A stretch of DNA of 64,000 nt from Acanthopleura granulata (lineage: Eukaryota; Mollusca; Polyplacophora; Chitonida; Chitonidae): assembly GCA_016165875.1 (NCBI GenBank), contig JABBOT010000009.1, positions 12,156,370 through 12,220,369 on the forward strand, in the 5' to 3' direction. A program made the translations under genes and the position numbers. Of this stretch, positions 10,501-23,900 are shown one piece after another. Within the stretch, counting starts at the first letter, position 1; each line of letters begins with the position of its first letter. The notes under the pieces are model-generated. The model saw only the letters and a list, made by a program, of their open reading frames with translations, did no database searches and was not told the DNA's origin.

Positions 10501-13448
10501 GTGTATAATGTCTTGGGCAAAACCCAAAATGATTATCATGTAGGCATTTAGATTGCTGTATTTACTCGCCATAGCATTTGAATTCATCAGCGCTAGCGAG
10601 ATGGCGACCATACATTTTGAGCCCTTCTATATAATTAAGACCAGGTGTTTTTCTGACTTTCAGCCGGAAGTTGTGGAGACTGAATCGGACGATTGTCAGG
10701 ATGAGTGCACTTCTCCTGAGCTGCATTTTGAGCCAATCATTCACCTGCCTCCGGTCGACGTGAAAACAATGGAAGAAGACGAAGATGAAATCCTTCGTCT
10801 TCGAGCAAAACTTTTTCGGTTTGATTCTTCTGACGATCCAGCAGAGTGGAAGGAAAGGGGCACAGGAGATGTAAAGTTTTTAAAACACAAGGACAAAGGT
10901 CATGTCAGACTGCTGATGAGGCGGGACAAGACATTTAAAGTGTGCGCCAATCATTTTGGTGAGTGTATTTTAATTCAGTATTCCTAGCCAGAAAATAGGA
11001 ACCTAACATTTTTGAAAACACCCTTCTGAAGAAAGTGGTAAAACCCGTTTTACCAATGGTTCACATTGGACTGACAAATAGTTCACAGCTTCATCCAAGT
11101 GGGTCTTTTCAAAAATGTCTGGTATCTATTTTCAGGCTGAACCAGATCTTGAAGTTGAGATTTGTAAAGGGACAGATTAAACATGTTATTTTATACATGT
11201 AACAGTTAAGGTCAGGATTGCATTCAAGGAAAAAATAGACATGAGTCATTGTATATGTTTGATACTCAAGGTAAAAAACCAGTGAAATATCATCTGGAAA
11301 TTTGTTCAGGCTTGAAGCTAATCAGATAGATGAATCCATTTTCTGGAGATGAATTCATTGACAAATTCATTTATCCAGTGCAGCTGTGTATAGCTGATCT
11401 GCTGTAAGCTTGATAGAGAACAACAGCATGTGATGATTCCATGTGACGGGCGGACTGAAACCACTGTTGAATGTCACAGATGTCTGACTGCTGTGTTTAA
11501 CCTGTGAAAGTGTTATATATATTGCAAGTTGTGCATCCACTCCTTTCAAATCATCCTCACCAATTTTTTTTTTTTTTTTTGGCTGAGTATTTTGTTTTAT
11601 TTATCAATCGATTCTGTTTCTGGTTAGGCTACCTTTAGGGTATGATGTCATTGTGACATTTGACAGTTTGGAAGTACCCAAACAGCCCCTAGCTGTAAAT
11701 CCAGTGCTTATAAGAAAGGTTTTGATTAAATCATGTGTAGATGGTGTTAAGACTGAGATGTTAAGGATCCTTGGTTTCAGTGTTACCTCAGATGAATCTG
11801 AGGGCTAACTGTGGCAGTGAGCGAGCCTGGGTGTGGAGCACGCCTGCTGACTTTGCTGACGACGAAGCTAAAGCTGAACTACTGGCCATACGTTTCGTGA
11901 GTGCAGAAAGTAAGTACATATATCAGACGTAGTCAGAACAAAATATTGGTGTAAAACTACAGGAGATTGATCTGAAGATGAATCGCTGGCTGTATGCTAC
12001 AGAAGTACATGTATCATTTGGGGTGGGGAGTGGTCTATGGTGAAGTGTAGTTAGGACGCAAGGTGAAGGGAATTTATAGATTACCCCCCTTCGACTACGT
12101 GCAGGGCCTTGGTGACAAATAAGTGGTTCCCGACATTTATGTGGCTGTTCATGCAGTCTTACTGTTCGTTGAAAATCACTTGTCTTTCACCAATATGGTC
12201 TGTGTATCTATACCTGATTTGGGAAAGAAGGTCAGTGACTTGCCAATGGTGATTGGTTTACTCTGGTTTCTTCAGACCATGGATTACATAAGAAAAGCTT
12301 CTTGAATATATGGCTTTAAGCACCAGTCAAACAAATGTTTCACTTTCTCTTGGAACAGAATATTGATTTAAAAACGATTATTCAGCAGGAGGTGTACAAG
12401 AGGTAAAGTTTATGGAGGGGGAAAATTGAGAATGCTCGCGAGTTGATGTCTGTCTCAGTTTGAAAGACACAAAGAAACAAGCACCATGAAAAATATAGAG
12501 ATAGACTTAAGTGAAAAATTGCTTACTTCTGTTTTGTGTCAGGTCCCCTGGCCCAGTTTCTGGAAACATTCTTAGTGCAATGTAGCCCTTAGCTAAGTGC
12601 ATTTCGTATCTCTGCAACATACATCGTCATGGTAGTTACGGGCTTGTTTAGCTGACTTAGTGTACTTCATGAAACCAGGCCAGGGACTCCCTGCTCAACA
12701 TTTTTGGCCAAGGTAAGAAATGCCAAACAAGGCAATGTAGAGACTGATTTTAGTATTGGGGAGAAAATGTTGACCCAGTTTTGTTCATTTATAGTAAGTT
12801 TTGAGTGCACGTGAACATGTGTTCTTTGCCAATATTTCAAGTTATAAACTTTCAGATGCGCAGAAGTTCAAGAAAGTATTCGATGAAGCCAAGAATTTAA
12901 TGACGGATTTTCTCACCCAAAAAGAAAGTAAGTAGAAATACTTGAGCGGTTAAATGTGATGGTGGGTTCAAGTTAAAATCTCCCTGCCTAGGTCATGCTG
13001 TTGTTAGTTCAGGTGACTTTTGTGGTGTGATTTTCTTTGGGCCATATAAGGATTATTAAAGAATAAGCTGAGTCAGTATTGCACCCATTCTGCTGTGAGA
13101 AAATAAATAAAAAGAAATAAATCGATATATTTTAACTTAGTCACATTTTGAACTTAATTCTTGTGTTCTTCTAGGACTTTTACTTGTCTCCCTCATTTTT
13201 AAAATTGTCATTCTGTATTTTTTTCTTAAGATGGTGAAAAGGACTTGAACACAGAAAGTGAAGAAGACAAGAAGGCAACACCTCAAACGAACGAGAAACC
13301 AGAGAAAGAATCTGAAGATACTGTGACTGAAAAACTGGGCGAATTGACCGTAACGGACAACAGTGATGCCGTCCCAGAAAAAGGCGGGACAGGAGACAAT
13401 GTCAGTCAGAATGTTAAGCCCACCTCAAAACCTGCCGATGAAGTCTGA
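7580..13448 (+). CDS. RANBP1: RANBP1, Ran-specific GTPase-activating protein (five exons)
   Basis: Complete gene of 242 residues: exons 7580-7594, 10664-10958, 11781-11909, 12856-12927 and 13231-13448, with all reading phases compatible. RANBP1 binds RanGTP, releases it from exportins in the cytoplasm and helps RanGAP hydrolyse GTP. The single Ran-binding domain spans about residues 26-165: [72 protein letters not shown] and [15 protein letters not shown] all match the family. The C-terminal tail is Glu/Lys-rich and carries [11 protein letters not shown], equivalent to the human nuclear export signal KVAEKLEALSV. The start codon follows from the short exon 1 (MANQS) and its donor GTGAGT. Divergent from TRMT2A; convergent with SETD6. 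Confidence 0.96.
7913..8527. repeat. Fold-back element in RANBP1 intron 1
   Basis: Inverted arms of about 100 bases (7913-8016 and 8437-8527) enclose about 420 bases. Paired blocks include GTCCAAGGTTGCTCAGAC, AGAAATGACGTGG and CTGTCCTATACTCTA with their reverse complements. The left arm has an extra 17 bases or so. No transposase is encoded; a non-autonomous DNA transposon is the simplest reading. Confidence 0.8.
8943..9040. repeat. Inverted repeat with 26-27-bp arms
   Basis: GACTGCATGGGAAATTCCAC continues to AGCAACT on the left (8943-8969); the right arm (about 9014-9040) is its reverse complement with about two changes. The loop is about 45 bases. It lies in RANBP1 intron 1. Confidence 0.8.
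10664..10958 (+). CDS. RANBP1: RANBP1 exon 2, start of Ran-binding domain
   Basis: Acceptor TTCTGACTTTCAG, 295 nt, donor GTGAGT, phase 0 in and phase 1 out. Encodes residues 6-103, from PEVVETESD to KVCANHF. Confidence 0.96.
11781..11909 (+). CDS. RANBP1: RANBP1 exon 3
   Basis: Acceptor CCTTGGTTTCAG, donor GTAAGT, phase 1 at both ends. Encodes [19 protein letters not shown] and onward to AIRFVSAE; aligns with human ITPMMELKPNAGSDRAWVW. Confidence 0.96.
12110..12300 (+). repeat. Dispersed repeat (family 2), plus-strand copy
   Basis: Contains CTTTCACCAATATGGTCTGT, then GTGACTTGCCAATGGTGAT and GGTTTACTCTGGTTTCTTCAG: the same blocks as 22986-23200, in reverse orientation. Lies in RANBP1 intron 3. 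Confidence 0.6.
12856..12927 (+). CDS. RANBP1: RANBP1 exon 4
   Basis: Acceptor AAACTTTCAG, 72 nt, donor GTAAGT, phase 1 at both ends. Encodes [16 protein letters not shown] and the following residues, the last helix of the Ran-binding domain (human NAQKFKTKFEECRKEI). Confidence 0.95.
13231..13448 (+). CDS. RANBP1: RANBP1 exon 5, export signal and stop
   Basis: Acceptor TTTTTTCTTAAG; ends at TGA 13446-13448. Encodes the hydrophilic C-terminal tail with TEKLGELTV, the predicted leucine-rich export signal. Confidence 0.93.
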
Positions 13449-16400
13449 TACTGTCTTGGTTTGAAGCTCGTTCTCATATTGTCAACTGCTCTCTGGGATC
13501 AGACTTGAAGCTCTGGACAAATGAGAACGAACTTGAAGAAGATATTTGTTCAAAAGGTGCTTGTTTGTGTGATCACGATTTCCATGGGATCAGCGAGTAG
13601 GTGTCCACATCGTCAGTTGGTTCGATTGTCTTTCTTTCGAAGGCTACAGTGGCTCTTTCTGAAGCAAGTGATCCCCATTCATTTACTGAACAGTTTTATT
13701 TTTTTTCATGTGGACTCAAACTTATTTTCATTTGTGACCATGCAGATTATTACCAGCAGATTTGTTAGGCCTTCATGAAACTGTAGCTAATAATGAGAAG
13801 AGGATATGCTTGCAAAGCGCTTTCAAAGCATTCGTTTTTCAGAACCAAAAACATTAGACCAGGTTATATTAACCCTGTGCTTGACAGGAGTCCAACGATA
13901 TCAACATTTGCATCCTTGCTGTCATGCTAATTTTGATCAGTTCCTCTTTAGAGGATCTTTGTCTTTCAGACTGTGGAGAAATATGGGATACAGGTCATGT
14001 AATGCGAAATTGCGCTCCTCAGCATGAATTTTGTCGAAATGATAGCACTGATACAAATCTATCCGATAACGCGCAAGTTGACCCCTACAGCAGGATTTCG
14101 CCTTACCTGAATTTCACTTAACATGCGGCGAGTGTGTCCCAACATTCAGATATGTCGGCCATTTCGGGTACAAGGTTAATTATGACATGTTGAGAATGGT
14201 AATGGGATTGGATCGCATTTAATGGCATATCACAGGCCCTCATTATGTGTTTGAGCAGGTGTGTATTGTGTGCACACCTGTATTTTGTGTAAAGGTGTTG
14301 GGGAGTGCTAGTGAGCCTCAGATTTGAAATCCTTATATTATATAACACACTCGCTGTCAGTGTGGTAAGTAAATCTCCTGTAACATAGATGGATATTGCT
14401 TTTCACACCTTGAATCTTATCCTGTAATGGACTCGGAGGGTATTGTCAGTCATTGTCATGTCCGTCCGTCCATTCTTCCGTTTCCAAGAACTCATGAACA
14501 AATTCATTCATTTAATGAAATTAAATGACCTTTGATAAAGCAGGAAGCTGAGCAGAAATCAGTAGTCGGTGAACAGAATTTTACTAGTAACTGCTTACGT
14601 CACATTATTTGAATATTTCCCTGCTTCCTTTATCAACCCAGAACCACTGGGACAAATTTTGTGAAACTGGATTCACTGGTGGTCCTTGGCACTACCCTGT
14701 CAGCTGTGGATAGTGCTGCTGACCTTTGACCTACTTCCAGCGACCCATACATTCTGAACTTCTTAAGCCCACCGCACACAAGAGCCAAAAGCTGAGCTAA
14801 TGACCATGAGTAACTAAAACATAGCAGTTTTTAGCGAGATTTTTGACTTGTGAAGAAAGTATCTAGCCTGTGTGATCATTGCAGGCAGGCGAGGAAAAAA
14901 ACCCAGTGTGTGGGGCCCGTAAGCCAATAGCTCATCCAAATAGGTATACCAGCCAACAGAAATGTGCTAATAAACCACGTGACACCTACCCACGGTTTGT
15001 TCAGAATGGCATCTGAAATGATGACGGAGAGTTATGCGTTGATTTCCTGTGCTTGTATAACTTAACATCATCAGACTTTGTCACAAACGACAACAAGCCA
15101 TGCAATTCCTTGCAGCAAATGGAGCAGAATTGGCGTTGATAAAAATTTCGAAGAAAACAGGCTTGATTGGGCATCCACATGTGCAGTCTTGTAACTGATT
15201 ACATGACCTTAGCCTGTAAGCCAAATGCTCATGGTCTTCACTTTAATTTTTAAATGAGGCATCCACCTCGCCTGGTCAGTAGCTGAGCATTTGGCTCTCG
15301 TCTGTGGCAGGCTTTAGCTGTTCAGCTCTGCACTAATATGTATGTCTACGTGTGCTTTGCAGCTGTTCAAGGAGAAAACTGGGGAAGTATAACGTAAATT
15401 GTCGTGAAAGGTTTGAAAATTATAAAAACACCATCTGATAATTGTTCAGACGTTCTCTAAGAAACATATTCTTCATCACCGTAAGCTCACATAGTTGTCA
15501 GAAAATCCTGATATTTTACCGACCCGATGCTGGTTAATTGTGAATCAGGCCTTTGGCTCTCAAGCGGTGAAATGTCAAACTGTTCTCCTTTCCGTCTGTA
15601 TTTGACGTGCTGTTTGTGCCACCAAAATCTGTACACTCTGGCATCCTGCCAGCTCTTCATTGTTGTCTGTGCACTGACAAAGCAAGGGGCTGACCGTAAT
15701 TGAGTTGAATTCGCATCCAAATATGAAAAGTGTTATGAACATTCAAAAGATAGAATGATAATTAAGAGCTTCATTAATGTCACATCCGCTAATTGGGCTT
15801 TGCATAATCCTGCATTCTGATTGATCAAAATTTCAATCACCATTTACACAGTTACATCATCTTTTACAGGAAGGTATTTATTATTTGCGATTGAGTGTGT
15901 GTTCTGACTTCAGTTATTGGCTTGAAATCCTGTTAAATCAGCCAGCTACTAGAACCTTGTTTAAGTGGCATTTAGAAGTTGGGATGGAAGTACACTGGAA
16001 CATGTCTTTCTTATGGATATACAACTTCTTGGTTTATTATCACGACGTTTCGATGTAGATACTAACATCGTTGTCAAGTTGATAACACTCAACTGCACAC
16101 TTGATAACGATGTTAGTATCTACATCGAAACGTCGTGATAATAAACCAAGAAGTTGTATATCCATAAGATAGACATGTTCCAGTGTACTAGAACCTTACT
16201 AATGAGCTTACCAGTCTGGTTTTTTCTTTGTTTTAAACTTAATAATCTTGGATATGTTATCTCTCAGGGGGATATTGGATAATTTATGCGTGAGCTTGTC
16301 TGTTTAGGCACTTAAACAGTATTTATGAAACAGGACAGTCCTGCCTCTAAAATGACACAACAGGTAACTCCTGGTGCTCATTTGAAGTACGCCCCATGTC

Positions 16401-17786
16401 ATTGAAATGTGGAAATCAGTCAGGTTTAAATGTTGTTAACATCCATTGTAATGTTATGAATATAAAATACTGAATACATCAGTCCAATCTGAGAAAAATG
16501 CTTCGTTGTTTTATGTGTTTGAATTTACATAATTGCAAGGGTTCAGTTGTAATAACAGGATTGATATTATGATGTAGCTTTGTGGCACTTCGGCCTATAG
16601 TATACATGGTCTTTTACGAAAAGGGTTACAGGAAATATGGCTTGCGAAGTTATGTGAAACGGACCTGGAATCTGGTGATGCAAACTCACACTTTTGAAAG
16701 CGATTTTGTTCAGAATGACAGTACGGACATGCAGACAGATGAAAATCTTGTTCTCAAGCACGATTTGGCCTTACATGAACTTCCTGCCCTCTTCTGGTTT
16801 GAGAACACCATATTGAACATTCACTCAAATCAGTCATTTTGCTGGAATCCCTTTACCATGCAGGTTGCAGTTTCAAATCCAGTTCAAGTCTTCAGCTGTG
16901 TTTTTGTGTCGGCTGAAAGTTATTCTTGTCTGGTTAAACCAAGCTCGAAATGTAACCAATCCTGAATCCTGCAGTGTACACATCCTGAGGAATGGGACAT
17001 CAAATGGTCATCAAGTGTGGAGCTATAGTTGGACATCGCGTCCAGAAATGAAACGAGCCTTCTGTACTGCCCAGTTAGATGACTGTTAGTGCAAGGCTGT
17101 GGGAATATTACCTCGAGAACCTTGTGAGCATGAAGCTGACAACAGCATCCTTGTTGCGTTATGTTTTGTAGAATATCATGTGGCTTTGTATTGACCAACG
17201 AAAACCAAGAACTACTAAACTGTATTAGAATTCTTGATATCCCACGTCGCTGCATGCACAGTGTTTTGTTATACTAAACAGAGGATGGTTTAATCAAGAA
17301 ATTTTTTGTCTTACAAATACTGTCAATGCCCAACCTTATTGGCTGCTAGCCTATCAAACAATTGCCTTCCCATTTACTCAGTAAGAGAGGACGAGAGATA
17401 AGTACACACCAGAACATCATCGGCTGTTATGTATACCTCCTGTAAATTTGAGGTCGCTTCACTTGACAAATCATTGGAGACTTGGCATCAGCTTTTGTGG
17501 AATATACCATAACAGAATTTGAAACCAACTTCACCAGGCTTTCAACTGTACAAGTTCTAAATATAATTACTAAAATCAAGGGGCCTTTGCTGTTACCTGA
17601 AGTATCCAGGTCTTAATGTTTTACCAGAGGCTTTGCAGGTGGATGGTTTGTCGTAGTACAGAGACTGCAATGCACCACAATATACAGTTCTAATCTTTAA
17701 TTGTTAACCTTGGAAAACACACCTGTATTCTTGCTGTGTATAAAACAAAGATCAAGTTTTGAAATGTTGCTGAGAACTTCGTTGCA
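13449..17786. other. Convergent intergenic region, probable 3' UTRs
   Basis: Lies between the stop codons of RANBP1 and SETD6 and must hold both 3' UTRs and poly(A) sites, which I could not place with confidence. The one clear structure is the near-perfect inverted repeat at 15989-16189. A 127-codon open frame at 16582-16965 has no recognisable domain. Confidence 0.5.
15989..16189. repeat. Near-perfect 91-bp inverted repeat with hammerhead-like core
   Basis: Arms 15989-16079 and 16099-16189 are reverse complements with about two mismatches; the spacer is 19 bases. Each arm carries CTTGATAACGATGT, a short loop, ACATCGAAACGTCGTG and then ATAATAAACC. The order of TGATAA, a stem, then GAAACGTC resembles the hammerhead-ribozyme motifs (CTGATGA, stem, GAAAC) at the ends of Penelope-like retroelements and retrozymes. 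The core is imperfect (A where G8 is expected and one extra base), so cleavage is doubtful. No reverse transcriptase is nearby. Confidence 0.85.
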
Positions 17787-17946
17787 TTATGATACACTGT
17801 CTATAAGTCTGTGTAACAGTTTCCTTTGGCCAATCCTGGTGTGGCGTGAATAGATTTGACGAGAGTTGCTCCCCTTGAAGCTGCTGGCTGTATCTTCTTG
17901 GTCCTCGTCTGCTTTGGGATAGTGGGACAAACAGACCTTGCATGCT
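17787..17946 (-). CDS. SETD6: SETD6 exon 11, C-terminus
   Basis: Acceptor TTTGTGTTGCAG, phase 2 in; ends in TAA at 17787-17789. Encodes [17 protein letters not shown] and the terminal [14 protein letters not shown], which lines up with the human C-terminus. Confidence 0.9.
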
Positions 17947-20900
17947 CTGCAACACAAAACCAGGGCATCAGCACAGGATTTATTATTGGCACAACAGATT
18001 ATTTTTTGTCTTTTGTGTATTCTGGGAGGCAGATTAAATGACAGACTGGTCTTTCAACCTTAAAAAAAGCGACATTCGCACTGCAGACGGTCGCCATCTC
18101 GCAGTAACTGAGAGCTGGATGCTAAATTTGCTCAAGGGCATGTCACTTAACGTAGTGGCGGCATGCTTGCCTCATTGAAAGTCTGTTTTATTGAAACTCT
18201 ACACTGCAACTTGTATTCCTGTGTAGAGTAACTTGTAGCAAAATACAACAAGCAAACTGAGAACACAATGTCGAAAGTATTACTTTAAAATACTTCAAAT
18301 TTACTAGCAGCAGAGAGCAACTTCAGCCTCAAACTTGAAAGGCCACTGACGGGCACTCAGCCATGACTGGGGGATAGTTTGACCACAGCTGCTCCGTCGT
18401 GGCGAGTATTGCCACCCTAAGAGATTCGGGGTCCTGTTTACAAGCAGGGTGTAAGTTATGTCAAGCAACTGTCATGACCACAGCTGCTGTAGAGATACGT
18501 GACCATCATAATAACACACACGTCGTAGAACAGGCCCCTGCTTAAGGTTGAAAAATGCTATTATTCCTGAATTTAATATCCAATCCGAATTGGGGAAAAA
18601 AAAAACTGGCAGCAGTTTTTTCAGGTTGGTGTTTTTAAGATGAATACAGCACAAAAATTATGATGGACTTACTTTCTTAACAGCTGTTTCCAGTCTGCAG
18701 TTAGTTGCTTCATTTTACCTGAAGAACAAGAAGGAATGATGAATGTTGCACTATGTGTGTCATGCCTGTGGGTTCGTTTGTTTACTGGCTAGGGGTTGAG
18801 CAACTCTTTCAGCTTTCTATGTTATTCTTATCTGCTCAGTGTGTCATTGTAATAGGGCAGTTACAGTACTGACATATGCACGAGTATAATGCTGCCTCAT
18901 TGAAACAACACGCCACAGACACCAGACACGAAGCAACACCCAGTCACAATGTACTGACACCACGCCTGTACACACTACATGTAGTATTCTGTATTTCACC
19001 TGAAGTTCAGTATGTCAAAATGCACTACCAGAAGCACATAAAGGCCTAAAAATGACAATTTTGATGCCAACACTTAAGTAGTTTTGATAAGAAATTAATC
19101 ATACTTTACAAAGAAGTCTTAAGCGGTCCTATTAGGTGAATGAATCAATCATAATCCAGCGAAATGTGTCACTTGGAAAAGGCTGAACATTATTAAAGTG
19201 AAGCACAGTACTTGGCCCATCCACTTGTGTGGATAGGAATGAGTCTTAGGAATGATCTGGAATCAATGTCTCCTGGGTCTGCTTGAAGGAGGCCTCTTAA
19301 TGTTGTCAGCATGTAACTACCATGGCAACCAGCACTCTAGGCCCTATGTTGTCATGGTAGTAACTTGCTCGTAACATTAAGGAAGTTGCGTATAAGCGGG
19401 CCTGCTTCTTCTACGCACACAGTTCAACATATTTAACAAGAATGGATTTAACAAGTGTGGACTTGTTAATATTGGTAATATACGCTACGTTCACAAAATC
19501 GGTCAGGAGGCCGTAACAAGTTCAGATCCGATTTCGTGGCAAATGAGATCATTAGTAAAACATACACCTGTTCACACCAGACCACGGATTGGGGCAAATG
19601 GTTTGAGAACCCATTTTTTCTAGACGGGAGAAAAATCGTGACAGATTTTCCCTACCGACCAATCATCATCGTTCAACTTAATTTATCATCAATTTAAATA
19701 TGGGCGCCAAGTACAAATCTCACTGAATTGCTGATTCATGAAGTGGGAAGGAATGAATCGTTGTTTGATTTTAAAAACTACAATTACAGAGATGTAAGCA
19801 AAAAGACTGATATGTGGAGTGAGATCAGCCAACATGTCAGACATGAGAACGGTAACTTGATTACATGTATTGCATTTGGCGTGTTGGCTACTTTGACTCG
19901 CATTGAAAACTGGCCACTGTATAACCCAGTCAGTGTGCTAATTCATGTCAACACAGAAACAAAGACAGCCCTGGTGTAATATCTTCATTCATTTCTAATT
20001 ACATGCTGATTAGTAATGGTATTATATGATGATCCATTGCTAAGCTAAATAACGACCAGTTTATTCAAGAATTAAATTTACTTAGGAAACCGGATCAATG
20101 CTCCAAATTTCCTGTGTGTGAATGCAACTCTCCGAAAATGTTATCGCTCATGAATTCGGTGCTGGCCCCGGATTGATTTCGGTGCATAGTGTGAACGTGG
20201 CTTTACCATGGGCCCTGCTGTTTCCCATAGTGCATGTATGTCATCTGAAAATTTTGAAGCAGCCTATTTCTTCACCAGCATACAGACATGTAAATAAATT
20301 CTGCCCAAATGCCGGGCATTATTTCAAGAAACTTCCCAAGATGAGTAAATTGCTCTAAATAAACAATGAAGTCATTTAAAATCAAAGAGTGATCAAGGTA
20401 CTGAAATGACCTACACTTTATCCCCTAACTACGCCGTAGGTTTTGCCTGATTCTGAAAGCTGTTGATTTCAGAAAGGTGCTTTGAGGTTTGTGAACGATC
20501 AACACTGATCAATCAAATGACATTGTAAGAGGAAAATTCAAATTCCATGCACCGAACGCAATATTTTATGACATTTACAAGCCTATTTGCCCAATAAATT
20601 TGTGCTCTTCTTGCAAAATTTTAGGTCATTTGTCTTAAGCACAACAGTGCAAAGTTGCCTGGCCAAAAAACTTGTTGTGAGAGCTGGCCCAGATGTCAAG
20701 TTTAAATGACACTGTCGCCTGAGATGAAACTCACCAAAAGTAAACCGGTCCTGCTCCTCCCCTTGCCCCTCCTCCACATCACTCCAGCCCTCCTTCTCCT
20801 TGTGTTCCTCAAACTGACACCTGTCCATCACCAGAACCTGGTCAAGCAGTGAACCAATGAATGATAGGTGCATAATGCCACTTTATATTATGTATAACAC

Positions 20901-23900
20901 TATCAACTTATAAGGATATTATGCACACAATGTATCTTAAGATATAGGCCAATCATGTTCAGTCTAATTTTTTATGAAAACATCCTCAGTGTAAGATGGT
21001 CTCAAACAAGTGACATATAGTTTCAAACCTTCTCCGAATATTGGAAAAGTCTACACAGTCAGCCACCATATGTTTGATGAAATACTGAGAATCACATAGA
21101 ACACACTCTGAGGCAATACCACCAATAAAATTGCCTGTTTCATGAGAATGCCCACGTAGACAAGGAGGGGGCAATCTACATGACATTGACGCCACATCAG
21201 TCATGAAGCCTGACAACCAACAAGAACTTAGAATACAACACATCACCAACAACTGTCAATTTTTCTAACAACAATGTATGAATCATTACTTCAGGAATTT
21301 AAAACAAGTCCTGAGTTTTAATGAGTGCAGCTAATGTTTATACATTTTAAATAAAGAATTGTAAATGTTGTTTGTGTTTAATTATGTATTGTGATAGTGG
21401 GCCTTAGGGAAGAGAAAATTATTGAATTCTAAAGAGTAAGACTTAAATAAAGGCTTCAGTTCAATCCATCCATAAATATACCTTTCACCTGTGAGTTCTA
21501 TTGTCAGTTGCCATGGATACTGTAGCACGTACCTTCAGAACGGGTTCCAGCTCTTCATCTGTCAGGATCCCTTCAGTTCCCACCACAAATGTACCTCCAT
21601 TGCCCAAAAGGTCCTGAATCACGAACAAATGCAACAAAGTTGGCATATTGCGGTTCTCAGTCTCACATCACAATAAAGCATGAAATTAAACATGTATGGT
21701 AGTTATTTTTTTAAACTGAAGTTTATGAGGAATATCATTTTGAGGCGTGTAATGTTGACACCTGCACAATATTTTCTTTATGAATGACTTGGCCAAGTTT
21801 ACTGGCTGGTTTCACCAAATCATAACGCTGGCAGGCATCATATATTAAGAGAAATAGTCTTGAGTGTGGTGTAAAACAGCAATCAAATAAATGATTAAGT
21901 CTTGGTTATATGAATCACACTGATGAGTCTGGTGAATCACTTTGACGAGTCTGGTGAATCACTTTGACGAGTCTGGTGAATCACTTTGCCGAGTCTGGTG
22001 AATCACATTGATGAGTCTGGTGAATCACTTTGCCGAGTCTGGTGAATCACATTGAGGAGTCTGGTAAATCACTTTGACGAGTCTGGTGTTGCTTGTGAAT
22101 ACAGGGATCAAAATTAACAGTGGCTGCTTGCTCATAAACTCACCAGAGGAGAGTTAAACAAATACTGGTTTGACTGGCCTGTGCTATACATCTGAATGAA
22201 ATAAATTGTAATAATATGACCATGAATAATTTGACCATCAAGCACTCGAAACTTCATGTACAATTCATGGATGTTTATTCCTAATTTTTGGTCTTGTCTA
22301 TTCCAAATACACAGGTGGGCAAGAATTTCCAAATGTCCTACTCAAAGCCATGTTCGATAGAAACGCCAAAAATAACCTGTGTTCCAAACATGGCTTCTTT
22401 AAACTCTCATTTTATTTTTTAGACAGTGTACTCTTCATGGATAAACTTTAGAGGTCATATGAGAACAGAAAGGAGTGTTCTCTATTCATTGTTTGGCCTT
22501 AAGCCATAATCATTCATTCATTCTTCTTATGCTTGCAAAGCATCAAACTCTGACCAAAGATTGTAAGAACTTTTTCTTTTCCTCCATAAGATCAGCTGAG
22601 TTAACCGCCAGATCAGAAGCATTCTCTACCAGATGGCTCACAGGAACCTCCACCTAAAATGAAAAACAAAGTCGTCTCTCCAAACGTTGTTCGTAACACA
22701 ACAAAGCAATCAAAATGGCTCTTTACAATTCCCACAGAGGTATGCAGAAAGGAAGACGTTAAATTGTGAGAAAAACAGGTACAAAAGTTTATTAGTGAAA
22801 ATGAGGTTGTTTAGACAGACAGGCAGTGCTCTTAAGAAAACGCAAGTTCTTTTACATTTTATCCTTCAGCAACTCATCTGTTGCATTCATTTGCTAGCAA
22901 ATCAACATGACAGTCCCTACCACCTAAACTTTCACCATTACATCCAGGTTTATTTGACTGTTATTTAGCACCATATTCAAGAATTTTACAGGTGGACGAA
23001 ACCAAAGTGCCAGCATAAACCACCCACTTTCGACAAGTTAGTAATGAACTTTCCCATGTGACGTACAGATATGCACACCATACTGGTGGAAGACAGGTGA
23101 ATTTCAGCAAACATTAGACAACTCAACTGGCCATACAAGTGTCGCCAATCACTTGTTGTCAAGATGGCCCCACAAACTGCGACAGTGCATTTATATACAG
23201 ATTCTCTGTCCAAGGCTAGGATTGTATTTTCATGTACAGTACTTACAGTGTCAAAATGATTGAGTGGGTAGGCCTCTGCAAAACCATACATCTGAAGGAG
23301 CTGCCAGTTGGGCAACTCACCGTAGGTGTTAAATACCTCCTCCCCCTGTGGATGTCAAGCATAACATCCACCTTTCACAAAGGGAAGCAAATCTGTCACT
23401 CATAATAACAGAAGTGCCCTCTACCTATGCTACATGAAAGACAACACAGGAGATTTCAGAAACCAAGCAAGTGATCATGAATATTCATTGAACTGACATT
23501 GTTATTCAGGTAGGTAGAAAGCACTGTTGATTTATAAGTCACAAGATTTGCTTTTTCTTGTAGAGGGCTGCAGAGCCCCATAAATTTGTAATAGAATCAT
23601 TGTGCCTTTATTAATGTTCCTACTAAGACCCTGCTGTCAACAAGCGACCAATAAAATGTTATTTCTGAATATTAATGTCTTATGGTTGTCTTTTCCTTTT
23701 AAAGGTAAAGAGCTGGTAAAAACTTGGCACGTCATTATCAATATGCTCCATAAAACCCACCATACAATTAAAACATTTGACTGCATTTAATATGGTGACA
23801 AAAAAATTTGAAAAAAAAAAATCCATGACAGGATTTTCAGATACAGTTTTTAATGGCCTTATTACTCACCATAACTTTATATTTACGGGGTTTTTTTTCT

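Noticed and set aside
13924..16780. Weak likeness (NDSTD-type peptides) between about 14030 and 16705
   Set aside because: Only a short diverged match by eye; an old repeat is possible but not supportable.
16582..16965. 127-codon plus-strand open frame between RANBP1 and SETD6
   Set aside because: No domain, signal peptide or splice signals; lies in the probable 3' UTR zone of both genes.
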